A DNA stretch of 31,789 nt from assembly GCA_964574635.1 (NCBI GenBank), contig CAZNOG010000021.1, forward strand, positions 1 to 31,789. The letters are read 5' to 3'. The notes beneath the pieces are model-generated. The model did not search any database and was not told where the DNA came from. It worked only from the letters and a program-made list of their open reading frames with translations. A program made the position numbers and the translations under genes. The first letter of the stretch is position 1, and each line of letters opens with the position of its first letter. Below, piece by piece: positions 8,736 to 17,113 of this stretch. The stretch is from CAZNOG01 sp964574635. GTDB lineage: Bacteria; Bacteroidota; Bacteroidia; Flavobacteriales_D; Cryomorphaceae.

Positions 8736-9659
8736 TTAGCTTACGACTTGGACAAACACCACGGCTCTCGACGGCTGTCGGTTCTCGTGAGCTTCGTCGT
8801 TTCCGATTTCTGACGTGTCCTTTTCCGTCTCCGTGTTCACGTGCCCGTCGCCGTTCTGGATGGGCGGTGTGCCGGATGCGAAATGCGGCTTCGTGTCAAT
8901 GTACTTGAGACTGAACTTCGGCAGCTCGTTCGTCGTCAATTGGTGTGTCTCCTTCCCGAAGACGTCTCCCGGGTTGTAGGTAGATTCCACGCCGCTGGGA
9001 AGCGATCCTGCGCCCGAACTGGGCACTTCGGTCGCTCCGACGGGTGCAAGGCCACGAAGATCGATTGTGCCGTTATTTCCATTGCAAATGGCCAATCCCT
9101 CGGCGTTGGTGGCGGGCTTCCCAAGGCCAGTGCTGTCGAAGTTCGAAAGCGGAATCTCTGCGGTGTTGATCATAGTGATCTCGCCCACTCTCTTGAGGCG
9201 GGCATTGAGCAGCTCTGCCATGATGCCGACTTGTCGCTTTCCGTCGAGGCGGAGGTGATCCGACGAGGCCGGGTAGTTCTCACCCTTGAACAGCTTCAGC
9301 GTGCGCTGAAGGAGCAGGTTGATCGGCACGCCTTCGTTGTTCAGGTACTGCTCTGCGTCCACCGCCTCTTCGTGCGGAGCGAGCCACACCACTTCGCTCA
9401 CATCGTGGTCGATCGTGTCTCCAGGGACGCGGATCGGTTCGCCTTGAAATACGGCCCACCCTTCCGTGAGGGTGACCGTGGTGGTGCTTCCCACGGTGTT
9501 CGTGCTCACTTGGCATCCGGCGATAAAGTAGTTCGTCGCGATCGCGCTGTACATGCCCGTCACAGCTTGGAAAGCCTCTCGGATTGCTTCCTGCTCAAAA
9601 ATCTTCGCGCTCACTGCCTGAAGGATTGGGGCACCGGGTTGGATGTTGATCTTGTTCAT
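8736..9659 (-). CDS. Tail fibre with phage tail-collar domain at C-terminus
   Basis: A 307-aa protein. The N-terminal half should attach to the baseplate. The C-terminal part follows the tail-collar pattern: LAICNGNNGTIDLRGLAPVGA (about 193-213), then YNPGDVFGKETHQLTTNELP (about 229-248), then a closing AHENRQPSRAVVFVQVV. In this family the glycine-rich NG..DLRG segment and the terminal VVFV strand form the receptor-binding tip. The usual histidine-rich MPSHNH is replaced by LPKFSLKY, so metal binding of the classical kind may be absent. It follows the gp48-like gene, as Mu fibre gene S follows gp48, which supports the assignment. Confidence 0.8.
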   Translation of the reverse strand: MNKINIQPGAPILQAVSAKIFEQEAIREAFQAVTGMYSAIATNYFIAGCQVSTNTVGSTTTVTLTEGWAVFQGEPIRVPGDTIDHDVSEVVWLAPHEEAVDAEQYLNNEGVPINLLLQRTLKLFKGENYPASSDHLRLDGKRQVGIMAELLNARLKRVGEITMINTAEIPLSNFDSTGLGKPATNAEGLAICNGNNGTIDLRGLAPVGATEVPSSGAGSLPSGVESTYNPGDVFGKETHQLTTNELPKFSLKYIDTKPHFASGTPPIQNGDGHVNTETEKDTSEIGNDEAHENRQPSRAVVFVQVVS

Positions 9660-9662
9660 GGC

Positions 9663-10193
9663 TTATTCGCTCAAATAATCAGTGGGTATTTCGGCTTCAT
9701 AGCCGTCTTCGAAAATGAAAATAGCGGGGCGCATTCCCCCGTAACGATAGATCTCCAGCAACTCCATCACCTCTTCAGGTATAAATCCGATTATGGTCGG
9801 GATCATGACCTTCATCTCGTAGTGAGTAGTCGCCGAGGCGTTGAGCTCTGCAGGGAGGTGAAAGTGGTGCTCCACCTCGGCATTGGTCTGCGTGAAATAG
9901 GCGTCGGCAAGCTCATTCCCCGACTTCATATAGAGAGCGGGCAGCTTCTCCACCTCTTCGATGTAGATGCGACGCTCTACCGGGTCGAAGCGGTCATTGA
10001 GCAGCTTCTCCATAGATGCCTTGGTTCCGTTCCAGCGATACTGCTCGGCTATTTCATCTCTGAAGGTGTCGAACCAACCGTCGATCACCCGAAGGGGAGC
10101 GAGCAGGGCATTGGCGTACGCCACCATCACGTCGCGGCGGAGACGCGCGGTCAGGTTGTTTCGGACGAATTTGAGCCAGTTGGTATTATACAT
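9663..10193 (-). CDS. Mu gp48-like baseplate/tail protein
   Basis: A 176-aa protein from the ATG at 10193 (MYNTNWLKFVRNNL). An ATG six codons earlier is in frame, but the later one overlaps the stop of the J-like gene by only 8 bp. Motifs include LRVIDGWFDTFRDEIAEQY near residue 35 and LNDRFDPVERRIYIEE near 65, a layout I associate with Bacteroidota phage proteins that sit just after the J-like gene. The protein should link the baseplate wedge to the tail fibre. The assignment depends more on position than on a diagnostic motif. Confidence 0.55.
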   Translation of the reverse strand: MYNTNWLKFVRNNLTARLRRDVMVAYANALLAPLRVIDGWFDTFRDEIAEQYRWNGTKASMEKLLNDRFDPVERRIYIEEVEKLPALYMKSGNELADAYFTQTNAEVEHHFHLPAELNASATTHYEMKVMIPTIIGFIPEEVMELLEIYRYGGMRPAIFIFEDGYEAEIPTDYLSE

Positions 10194-11034
10194 TGCTGCT
10201 GACGAATTCAAGGGTTTCCGTGAGCGGGTAAGAGGAGTCGATGGCCATGTAGCCGGCGAAGGCGGTGCGGATTCGAACGACGTTCACCCAGTCGTCTGAG
10301 CCGTCCACGCGGGCGGCCACCTCGTCGAGTTGGATGTCAACCACGCCCGGAACGGCCAAGACGGCAGCGCGCAGCTTGGTGATGGAAAAGACACCATTGA
10401 AATCAAGCGTCTGGATGTAGTCGAACACGGCCACGCCCACGTTGGCTTCGATGTTGAGAATTCCCTGCTTCGCGTCGCACACGACCTTCCCAACGATGCG
10501 CAACTTGTCTGGATTGACTGATCTAACCTCGACCTTCATGCCGGCAGGCTTGATTTCATCGCAGTAGTCCTGGAGTGCGGTTCTCTCGACTGTCGAGAGC
10601 TTGACCCACCCACCTGTGCCGCTTTTTACCGCCTTTATAATGACTTTATAGGCGCTTTCGACCACCGCCGCTTGCTTCACAATCCGCTGCGCGGGAAGGT
10701 TCACGGCGTAGTAGCTGTCTTTCGTCGTGTGCACAAGGTCGGAGCCGTACTGGAAGGCCAATGCCTTGGCCACCCACCACCGCTTTGTGCCGAAGTGGCC
10801 GTCGAGGGCGAGGTCTTTGGTCTCTCGGCGGAAAACTTCCCAGAGCGCGATGTGGCCGAACATGGCCGTGGCAACGAGCCATGCCAACACCCGCAGACGT
10901 CCAACGACTGACGTGGTTACCACGTCTTCCTTGAACTTCGTCGCGGAATCGCCGCTCAAGTCGAGGTCGTTCAGCGCAGAGTCGATGGCCGCTTCTGAAG
11001 CGATTTCATCGTAGATATTTTCGATCGTTTTCAT
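10186..11034 (-). CDS. Baseplate J-like protein (Mu gp47 type)
   Basis: A 282-aa protein. The N-terminus (MKTIENIYDEIASEAAI) and a helical stretch to about residue 75 precede a region with KGTGG-like sequence and LSTVERTALQDYCDEIKPAGMKVEVRSV, which recalls the middle of J-like baseplate wedge proteins where a strand such as PAGM.V.V is usual. The later VPGVVDIQLDEV is also typical. It should polymerise around the hub as the wedge of the contractile baseplate. The ATG overlaps the stop of the esterase-like gene by 4 bp (ATGA), and the gp48-like gene overlaps its own 3' end. Confidence 0.7.
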   Translation of the reverse strand: MKTIENIYDEIASEAAIDSALNDLDLSGDSATKFKEDVVTTSVVGRLRVLAWLVATAMFGHIALWEVFRRETKDLALDGHFGTKRWWVAKALAFQYGSDLVHTTKDSYYAVNLPAQRIVKQAAVVESAYKVIIKAVKSGTGGWVKLSTVERTALQDYCDEIKPAGMKVEVRSVNPDKLRIVGKVVCDAKQGILNIEANVGVAVFDYIQTLDFNGVFSITKLRAAVLAVPGVVDIQLDEVAARVDGSDDWVNVVRIRTAFAGYMAIDSSYPLTETLEFVSSNV

Positions 11035-12911
11035 GCCTTGATGCGGATATTAATTCCACCCGCCGAGTAGTTTCGCCACCTCTTCACGCGGGGGTTGTTC
11101 GGAATGCTGGCGTTGAGCCACGAGCGGAGCTCCGAGCCGAGCGGCTTGACGCCGTTGGAATCGAAAAGACCCAGCGGCCCCGTCTCGCTGTACAGCGCGA
11201 ACACGCCGAAACGATCCCGCACGCGCATTTCGTTCCAAACCCGCTGCCAGAAGGCACGGGCGCGGCTCATTTCGTACGGCGAGTTGTCAGTAACATAGAA
11301 GTTACCTTCAGTGAAAACCCATGCGTGGCCCTCGGGCACTTGGTGAAGGAAAGTGAAGTCGAGATCTTCGGGTTGGATGATGTCTTCCTCGTCCGGATCA
11401 GGGGCCTGAATGGTATTCCCCGCGTACAGGTGGAAGCTGATCGGGAGGTGGCCGTAGGTGGCGGCGTTGGAAGTGAGCCACCCGAATACTTTATCGTTCC
11501 AGTGGTCTCGACGGTAGACGTCGGTCGCTGATCCGCTGTTGCCGTGCGATGCGCCGATCACGATGTGCTCGAGCGACGGGTAGGCGGACGTGAAGGCGGG
11601 CACCCAAGTGTCCAGGAGGGTGAGGTAGTCCTCGTTCGCCCCGGTCATGTCGATCTTCTCGATGACCTTGGGGTTGTCGAGATCGCCCAACCTGTACTTC
11701 TGCAGGTAGAACTCGCCGCCGTATTCGAACGCCACGATAGGCATTCCGAACTCCGTGATCAGGCGGTTGACGTAGGCCAACTCGCTGGCCAGAGTCACCG
11801 ACGACACCATGAGGGTGTAGATCACCTCCAGATCGTAGGCCTGACACATGTCCACGAAGTCGGAGACCTCGCTGTCATCCACGGTGGTGGGCACGTTGTC
11901 GGGGCCTTTTGGCTGCGAAAAGTCGGCACGGAAAAAGCGCACGCGGCGTATGCCCGGGAACCATTCCGCGAAGGCTTCAGGGGCGGCGCTGAGCGTGAAC
12001 GATCTCGTGTACATCGACGCGGTGATCTCGCTCTCTGCGACGGGAAAAAGGGTGTTCCTGAAGAATTCCGAAATGGATCTTCCCGGCGTGGGGCTACGAT
12101 GGTACTCGCACTGATACCCGATGTAACGAAGCTTCTGATCGAAGGCAGCCGAGAAGTTAGGGTGATGGACCAAGGTGCCGAAGTCGGTCGGCTCGGCCGT
12201 CGAGTCGGAATTGTGAATCCACACGCCCCGCAGTTCCAGCGTAGACGCGAGGTTCGCGAGGCTGTCCACATCGGACATGTAATCGGCGACGGCGTCGAAA
12301 TCCGAAGCGGCGGCGGGTGGCGTGTAGGGCAGACCAAATAGCTGATAGACGCGAGCGGGGAAGTTCGCCAGCATCCAGTCGAGGTCGATGGTGGCGAAGT
12401 GCTCGTGCCACGCCGACACGTTGAGCGGCATGGGGCGGCTCACCGCGATGGCGTTGGGCGGGTTGGGTCGCCCGGCGAGGTACATGCCGGCGGCTGATCC
12501 CGCCGACTTGCCCCGATAGCCTACGCGGTTGGGGTCGATGTTCAGGGTGGAGGCGGCCGCCCGAATGTCGGCGATGGCCTCTTCGATGGCGTCGAGGCAC
12601 TTGATTACGCCGATCGTCTCGTTCTCCTCCAGCAGGGGGTAATTGATCGAGATCACCGAGAAGCCAGCGTTGAGAAGCTTCACGACCTCTCCCGATTCGT
12701 CGCCGCCAAGCACGAAGTCCTTGTCGCCTGAAATGAACCCGCCGCCGTGAACGTAGACGATGACGGGAGCCGGCTCGGCGAAGACCGTCGTCCGGTAGAA
12801 GTCGAACGTCTTGTCAGGAGCGGCATCGCCGTAGGTGCCATTCGGGTAGAACTCGGCCTTGGCCGTCGAAACCTGAGCAGGTAGGGGTGCTATGTCGGGA
12901 ATCGATATCAT
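11031..12911 (-). CDS. Two-domain tail protein: alpha/beta-hydrolase esterase + glycosidase-like domain
   Basis: A 626-aa protein. Residues about 15-270 read as an esterase of the hormone-sensitive-lipase/carbohydrate-esterase type: oxyanion motif HGGGF at 55-59, nucleophile elbow GKSAG at 134-138 (Ser136), and candidate acid and base Asp236 (HNSDS) and His249/250 (LVHHPNF). Residues about 285-626 look like a (beta/alpha)8 glycoside hydrolase: VRFFRADFSQ, then FEYGGEF with Glu396 and Glu400, then WVFTEGNF with Glu535, about 140 residues apart, as for the two acids of clan-A enzymes. No signal peptide is present, so it should act from the virion. It lies in the fibre cassette with ATGA overlaps on both sides. 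Likely role: removing acyl groups from, and cutting, a surface polysaccharide. The esterase is well supported; the glycosidase is tentative. Confidence 0.72.
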   Translation of the reverse strand: MISIPDIAPLPAQVSTAKAEFYPNGTYGDAAPDKTFDFYRTTVFAEPAPVIVYVHGGGFISGDKDFVLGGDESGEVVKLLNAGFSVISINYPLLEENETIGVIKCLDAIEEAIADIRAAASTLNIDPNRVGYRGKSAGSAAGMYLAGRPNPPNAIAVSRPMPLNVSAWHEHFATIDLDWMLANFPARVYQLFGLPYTPPAAASDFDAVADYMSDVDSLANLASTLELRGVWIHNSDSTAEPTDFGTLVHHPNFSAAFDQKLRYIGYQCEYHRSPTPGRSISEFFRNTLFPVAESEITASMYTRSFTLSAAPEAFAEWFPGIRRVRFFRADFSQPKGPDNVPTTVDDSEVSDFVDMCQAYDLEVIYTLMVSSVTLASELAYVNRLITEFGMPIVAFEYGGEFYLQKYRLGDLDNPKVIEKIDMTGANEDYLTLLDTWVPAFTSAYPSLEHIVIGASHGNSGSATDVYRRDHWNDKVFGWLTSNAATYGHLPISFHLYAGNTIQAPDPDEEDIIQPEDLDFTFLHQVPEGHAWVFTEGNFYVTDNSPYEMSRARAFWQRVWNEMRVRDRFGVFALYSETGPLGLFDSNGVKPLGSELRSWLNASIPNNPRVKRWRNYSAGGINIRIKA

Positions 12912-13612
12912 GTGAGCTCTTCTCGATAGCGGATTTCCATTATCTGGTGCACGGCATTGGCGCCGGTCAGGTCGAACTCTACACGCAGCTTGCCGTTGCC
13001 GGCGAACTGGATGTCTAAGTTTTTCTCATGATGCGAGTTTCCGCTGACGTTCATTTCGTGAACCAAGGCGGCGAATCGGCGAATGAAGACCGTACCCGCC
13101 GCGTTGACGTCGTCGTTCGTCCACTGGACGTCGGTGATAACGATGTTGGACAAGATCGTCTGGAATGGGATCACAAGGAAAGACATCGTGCCGGTGTCGC
13201 CGGACGGGCCGTTGGCGTAGAAGATCGAGACGAACTCTTGTACGCTGAGCCATTTCCTTCGGTTCGCGTCGAATTCGAACATTCGCCCCACGTCGGTACG
13301 ATAGTAGCGCTGCCAGTCGCTTGGCTCGGCGGGAAAGGTCACGCCTTGGCTCACGCCGGGTGCGAACGCGATCTCTTCCCAAGCCAGCGTTCCGTTAAGC
13401 TCCGTCAACACGTACTTCTTCCCGTCGTTCGGGTACGGAGGTATGTCCGACTCCTCCAGCAAAAGCCACTCGTAGGCGTCGGTATCGCCGCTATAGACGA
13501 ACACCGCCTTCTTGCCCGCCTCGGGGGTGGGTTTCTCCGGGGTATCGGTAAGGCCGTCGAAGCTCTTGAGAAGAGCTTCGGGCAGGCCTTCGATTTGTTT
13601 AATTTTTATCAT
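12908..13612 (-). CDS. Tail fibre protein with IKIKQIEGL N-terminus
   Basis: A 234-aa protein from the ATG at 13612, which overlaps the stop of the preceding fibre gene (ATGA). The same frame is open 13 codons upstream, but that would overlap the neighbour. It begins MIKIKQIEGLPEALL, nearly the same as the next fibre upstream, so this head is probably the shared attachment piece. The middle has a low-complexity proline/lysine stretch, then a YVLTELNGTLAWEE segment. The last 90 residues are beta-rich with a SHHEKN loop. The C-terminal fold is unknown. It lies directly before the esterase/glycosidase gene and may help assemble it. Confidence 0.65.
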   Translation of the reverse strand: MIKIKQIEGLPEALLKSFDGLTDTPEKPTPEAGKKAVFVYSGDTDAYEWLLLEESDIPPYPNDGKKYVLTELNGTLAWEEIAFAPGVSQGVTFPAEPSDWQRYYRTDVGRMFEFDANRRKWLSVQEFVSIFYANGPSGDTGTMSFLVIPFQTILSNIVITDVQWTNDDVNAAGTVFIRRFAALVHEMNVSGNSHHEKNLDIQFAGNGKLRVEFDLTGANAVHQIMEIRYREELT

Positions 13613-14307
13613 GCGGCTGTAAAACCTGCTTCTACAATTAGGCAGGACCAATTAATTGTTCCTTCACTCATAGTTAGAGCGATTCCTCCACCAAATTCAT
13701 TAACACTTTCAATAGATGTTGTTGCCGACCCCGGATGTATCGTGAATATTGTATCATAAGCATCTCTATCAGAGACTTCCAAGCTTACTGTACCACCTCC
13801 CTGTGAGACCCATGGGTCAAGTAAATCAAACCACGGAAAGGGATTTTCTGAACAAAAATCAACCATAGAATCCACAGAACTTCCATCATAATTCAAAGTT
13901 CCTTTTGCCCAACCTACTATAAGCCCGGTTTTCACAGGTTCCTCCGGCACATTGGCCGCAGTTCCTACTTCTATTCTGATTGTAATTTTACTCGTTTCCG
14001 AAATTTCGTGTTTAGTGGTCAAGGTAATTTTATTCCCGCCTGAGCCATCACTTGAAACTTCCCAATCTGCTTTTGGCAATAAAACACCATTTATAAAAAT
14101 TGAAGCGGAATTTGAATTTGCCCAATCTGAATAAGTAATAGTGTCATTTGCTGTGACATAAGTGTTGTTTAATTCAGTCGTCCATGTTTCATCTGAACCA
14201 GTACTTGTTAAACCTGTTCCGGTATATTCAACAATTGTAAATTCATTAATTTCTTTATCCAATTCCGCTTGTAGGCCTTCAATTTGTTTGATTTTGATTA
14301 GTGACAT
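13609..14307 (-). CDS. Tail fibre protein, AT-rich cassette gene
   Basis: A 232-aa protein starting MSLIKIKQIEGLQAELDKEI, matching the head of the next fibre. It then shows Thr/Ser/Asn-rich beta sequence: FINGVLLPKADWEV followed by NKITLTTKHEISETSKITIRIE, a pattern common in phage fibre modules (a strand pair after FVNG...). The C-terminal part (SLEVSDRDAYDTIFTIHPG) is unrecognised. Its DNA is visibly richer in A and T than both neighbours, while the first codons match the neighbour's protein. This suggests a fibre body replaced by transfer behind a conserved attachment segment. Confidence 0.7.
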   Translation of the reverse strand: MSLIKIKQIEGLQAELDKEINEFTIVEYTGTGLTSTGSDETWTTELNNTYVTANDTITYSDWANSNSASIFINGVLLPKADWEVSSDGSGGNKITLTTKHEISETSKITIRIEVGTAANVPEEPVKTGLIVGWAKGTLNYDGSSVDSMVDFCSENPFPWFDLLDPWVSQGGGTVSLEVSDRDAYDTIFTIHPGSATTSIESVNEFGGGIALTMSEGTINWSCLIVEAGFTAA

Positions 14308-14332
14308 TTCAAAAGGGTTTTAGGGGTTTGTT

Positions 14333-15088
14333 TTAGGTGGTTTCCGGGCCTTCATAAAGCACGGTAATTCTGTCGTCAGTTGTGAGTTGAAATTGGTCCG
14401 TCGCGGTCCACGTGAGGGTGGTTTCGGTGCCGTCGCCCTCGGCGAGGGAGTACCACGCGGGCGGGTAGCACACGCCGTTGACCCGGAACTCAACGATGCG
14501 GCGGTCGGGCACCGTGAATGCCACCTGTCCGTCGGTGTCGACGGTGGGTGAGTATGTGAAGAGCTTGCCCACCTTCAGGGACTCCAGCCACTCTTCTTCG
14601 CTTCCCTCGAAGCCGTTTTCCACGGCCACTTCGTACGCGCTCTTCCCCGGAGCTCCCTCTCCATCTTCGTAGGTGTCGAGCATCTCGCGGATCTCTTGCG
14701 CGGAGACCTCGTAGGCGGTGAACTGCGCCAGTAGGGTGTCACGATTGCGGCGGTGGGCCAACGAAAGTGATGAGATCGGGTACCACGTGTTCACGGCGGT
14801 TCCCGGTTCGACACCCGTGACGTCATCTTCGCTGACGAAGGCCCAGAGCTTGCCGCCGTGGGTGACCACCAGTTCTGTGCCTCCAATGTAAAGTTGATCC
14901 GACACGTAGGGCGGAAACTGCGTGAGCAGGTAGGCGCCCGGCTCATCGAGCAGCTCGCCGAGCTTCTCAAGTATTTCGATGAGAAGTGCGCGGTGATCCA
15001 CGGCCTTGATCTCCTTCGCCCCGTTGGTGGTGATGGTGTCTTGAACCTGCGCGATTAAGAGGTTGATAGTTTCAGTTACGGTGGCCAT
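14333..15088 (-). CDS. Tail fibre protein with GKSAYEVAVENGF motif
   Basis: A 251-aa protein. Residues about 1-40 (MATVTETINLLIAQVQDTIT..NGAKEIKAVDHR) are an N-terminal helix region I associate with Bacteroidota phage fibres. Next comes a YIGGTELVVTHGGKLWAF segment, then GEGAPGKSAYEVAVENGF and EGSEEEWLESLKVG (about 146-175), a linker found in many phage fibres. The last 75 residues are beta-rich (VEFRVNGVCYPPAWYSL, TDDRITVLYEG) and resemble the strand pair in the neighbouring fibre. It is the first of four consecutive fibre-type genes, placed after the gp46-like baseplate gene. Confidence 0.75.
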   Translation of the reverse strand: MATVTETINLLIAQVQDTITTNGAKEIKAVDHRALLIEILEKLGELLDEPGAYLLTQFPPYVSDQLYIGGTELVVTHGGKLWAFVSEDDVTGVEPGTAVNTWYPISSLSLAHRRNRDTLLAQFTAYEVSAQEIREMLDTYEDGEGAPGKSAYEVAVENGFEGSEEEWLESLKVGKLFTYSPTVDTDGQVAFTVPDRRIVEFRVNGVCYPPAWYSLAEGDGTETTLTWTATDQFQLTTDDRITVLYEGPETT

Positions 15089-15089
15089 G

Positions 15090-15331
15090 TCAGGTGTTGT
15101 AATCGTCGTTATAGTCGTCGTTGTAATCGGGGCCGACCACCGGCGTGTCGACCGCGTCTTCTCCGTTGGCGGGAACGATGCCCGCCCTCACGTAATTCAT
15201 CACCACCTCACGATTGAGGTAGACGCCTTTGCGGGCGCGAAGCTTGAGCCCTGCGTAGAGCTTGGGGGCAAGGCCACCCTCGAGGCGGTCGATTCGACCG
15301 GGTCGAGCGGTATGGGTCGTCCTTCAGACAT
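15090..15331 (-). pseudogene. Small tail protein gene apparently broken by a one-base frameshift
   Basis: The ATG at 15331 overlaps the stop of the gp46-like gene by 8 bp and gives MSEGRPIPLDP, after which that frame drifts and stops. Another frame then carries a protein-like sequence: GRIDRLEGGLAPKLYAGL, then YLNREVVMNYVRAGIVP, ending DYNDDYNDDYNT at TGA 15090-15092. Adding one base to the run at 15300-15302 (GGG on the plus strand) joins both frames at LDPGRID and yields an 80-aa protein that ends 2 bp before the next ATG. The fit of start, stop and length suggests a real small gene with a deletion or a sequencing error. A programmed -1 slip is less likely, as no slippery heptamer is seen. 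The function is unknown. Confidence 0.6.
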
Positions 15332-15608
15332 AACTCGCGTCAATTCTCATGTTTCCCTCGAGGTAGGTCACCGTTCTCACTTTCATTCCATCGAGAGCGA
15401 ATTGCCTTCGAACCTCCCTCACGAGGCTTCTGGGGCCTTCGTCGTCGAGGTAGGAAAGCACACCCACGCCGCGCAATGGTGCATGGCGAAGAGAGCTCTT
15501 CTCGGCCGCGAGCAGCAGCTGTTGGTTGTCGAAAGTGGCGTCTCCGATCACCACGTCGCCGTTGGCGATGTGAAGGTCTCCGTCCGGTGTCAATCTCATG
15601 TCTCTCAT
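15324..15608 (-). CDS. Baseplate wedge protein, Mu gp46 / GPW-gp25 type
   Basis: A 94-aa protein. It follows the short gp25-like pattern: LTPDGDLHIANGDVVIGD, then a glutamine-bearing helix (FDNQQLLLAAEKSSLRHAPL), GVGVLSYL and a helix with VREVRRQFALDGMKV, then a final strand. The length is near that of this family. In contractile tails it joins the wedge to the tube and triggers sheath contraction. It starts inside the stop of the tape measure gene (ATGA), matching a tail-to-baseplate order. Confidence 0.75.
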   Translation of the reverse strand: MRDMRLTPDGDLHIANGDVVIGDATFDNQQLLLAAEKSSLRHAPLRGVGVLSYLDDEGPRSLVREVRRQFALDGMKVRTVTYLEGNMRIDASYV

Positions 15609-17113
15609 CTCGCGCTGACCGATTGAAGTGTTCGTACAAGTTCCTCCCTGAAGCGGCGTGCGAGCTCGTTGGCCGCCCGGCCGCTCTCTCCTTCCTTGAA
15701 GTATTGATTCACCGTCTCGATGCCCTTTGCGATGTTGATCGTGATGTTTCGAATGCCGCCGCCCGATACGGCGTTTAGGCGGTCGTTCATTTTTGTTTGC
15801 GCCTGTTCACTCTCTTTTCGCCGTCGGTATTCCTCTTCGGTGGTCACGAATCGTTTCGCGATCGGGTCCCACCTCCTTCCTTCAGCGATATTCGAGGTGA
15901 CCGGTTCCGTCTCGCCCTCGCCCACCCATCGCGCGGCGCGGTCGCGATCTCCGAACATGCCTACCAACGACCGGATGGCATTGACCGGGCCCCAAGCTTG
16001 AATCTGCCCCCACAAGCTTGTGTCTTGGAACATCTTCGATGACTGAAAGGCCGCCCAATCGGCAAAGTTCGGTTCGTCGGGATCACCACCCACATTGTAG
16101 TTTCGCAGGTTCAGCGCTTCCATAAGCGACTCCCCAAAATTGACCATCGCGGTCCGGAAATCGTCCGTGAGAGCGGCTAAACCCGTTTTCGCGCTGGCAT
16201 TCAGTCGGTCGAGATTACCGGCAAACTCACCTCCCTCAGAGGTGGCGCGGTGTAATGAAGCACTGACTTCGTCGACAGTAATCTTGTTTTCGCGCAATCG
16301 CTTGAGTAGGCTTTCGAAACTCTCACCCGTGGCCTTATGAATCTCGATGAGGGGGTTGAATCCGTTGGCTTCAAGTTCGCTCAACGCCTCCTCTGTCAGC
16401 CTACTGTCACGATTGATCTTGGAGAAGGCGGAGGCCAAGCTAGACAGTCGAGTTTCACTACCGTTCGCCACGTCACCCAAGCGTCGCAAAGTGGAAAGCA
16501 CGGCGTGGTTGCTCATGCCGGACTCGGCCAGTTGGTGCCCGGCTTCCACTGCACCGGAACCGAGCGACACCCTTCGGCGTCTGAGTTGGTCGAATAGGGT
16601 GCCTCCGTCGGCGCCGAAGCGGTTCTCCCATGAAATGCGCTCGTGTTGAACCGGCATGGCCATCCGTATCGATTGAATAGCCCCGCCGATGGCCAAGCCG
16701 ATCGGCCCAAAGCGGGCGATGCCGGCGAGTGCCGAAGAACCCCTAAGGCTTCCGAACAGAGATCCAAGACCTCGACCCGGAACCATGGTTCCACGGCCGC
16801 CGCCGCCTGCGCCTGCGACCATGCGGTCGAGCTCGGCATTGGTGTGGGATATCAGGCGATTGATTCGGCCGATGTCTTGCTCGGCCGTGGGAGGCAGAAT
16901 GCTGCGCATGCTCTGGAGCCGCTGAAGACGTGAAATGAGCGTGTTGATTCGATCAGAGGCCACGCCCGTGTTCTGCGAGAACTTCTCGGTGGTGGTTCCG
17001 GCATCGCGAATGGAACGACCTGCACGATCGGCACGACCTACGAGGCGGTCGAGGGGTCCCGAGGCCTGATCGGTCAATTTCATGATAAATTCAACGATAC
17101 CGGTGGTGGTCAT
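15605..17113 (-). CDS. Tail tape measure protein
   Basis: A 502-aa protein. N-terminal MTTTGIVEFIMKLTDQASGPL with a following RAGRSIRDAGTTTEKF stretch is a typical tape measure opening. Long helical segments follow, with a glycine-rich hinge (about 100-107) and a hydrophobic region ALAGIARFGPIGLAIGGAI (about 129-147) that may insert into a membrane. The sequence FNPLIEIHKATGESFESLLK (about 252-271) is a known kind of tape measure motif. The protein sets tail length during assembly and is about the length expected for a short contractile tail. Its ATG overlaps the stop of the frameshifted chaperone extension (ATGA), the usual neighbour. Confidence 0.88.
   Translation of the reverse strand: MTTTGIVEFIMKLTDQASGPLDRLVGRADRAGRSIRDAGTTTEKFSQNTGVASDRINTLISRLQRLQSMRSILPPTAEQDIGRINRLISHTNAELDRMVAGAGGGGRGTMVPGRGLGSLFGSLRGSSALAGIARFGPIGLAIGGAIQSIRMAMPVQHERISWENRFGADGGTLFDQLRRRRVSLGSGAVEAGHQLAESGMSNHAVLSTLRRLGDVANGSETRLSSLASAFSKINRDSRLTEEALSELEANGFNPLIEIHKATGESFESLLKRLRENKITVDEVSASLHRATSEGGEFAGNLDRLNASAKTGLAALTDDFRTAMVNFGESLMEALNLRNYNVGGDPDEPNFADWAAFQSSKMFQDTSLWGQIQAWGPVNAIRSLVGMFGDRDRAARWVGEGETEPVTSNIAEGRRWDPIAKRFVTTEEEYRRRKESEQAQTKMNDRLNAVSGGGIRNITINIAKGIETVNQYFKEGESGRAANELARRFREELVRTLQSVSAR

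Noticed and set aside
8841..10202. 453-codon plus-strand open frame
   Set aside because: It runs opposite the collar fibre and gp48-like genes, both of which have recognisable features and fit the operon order.
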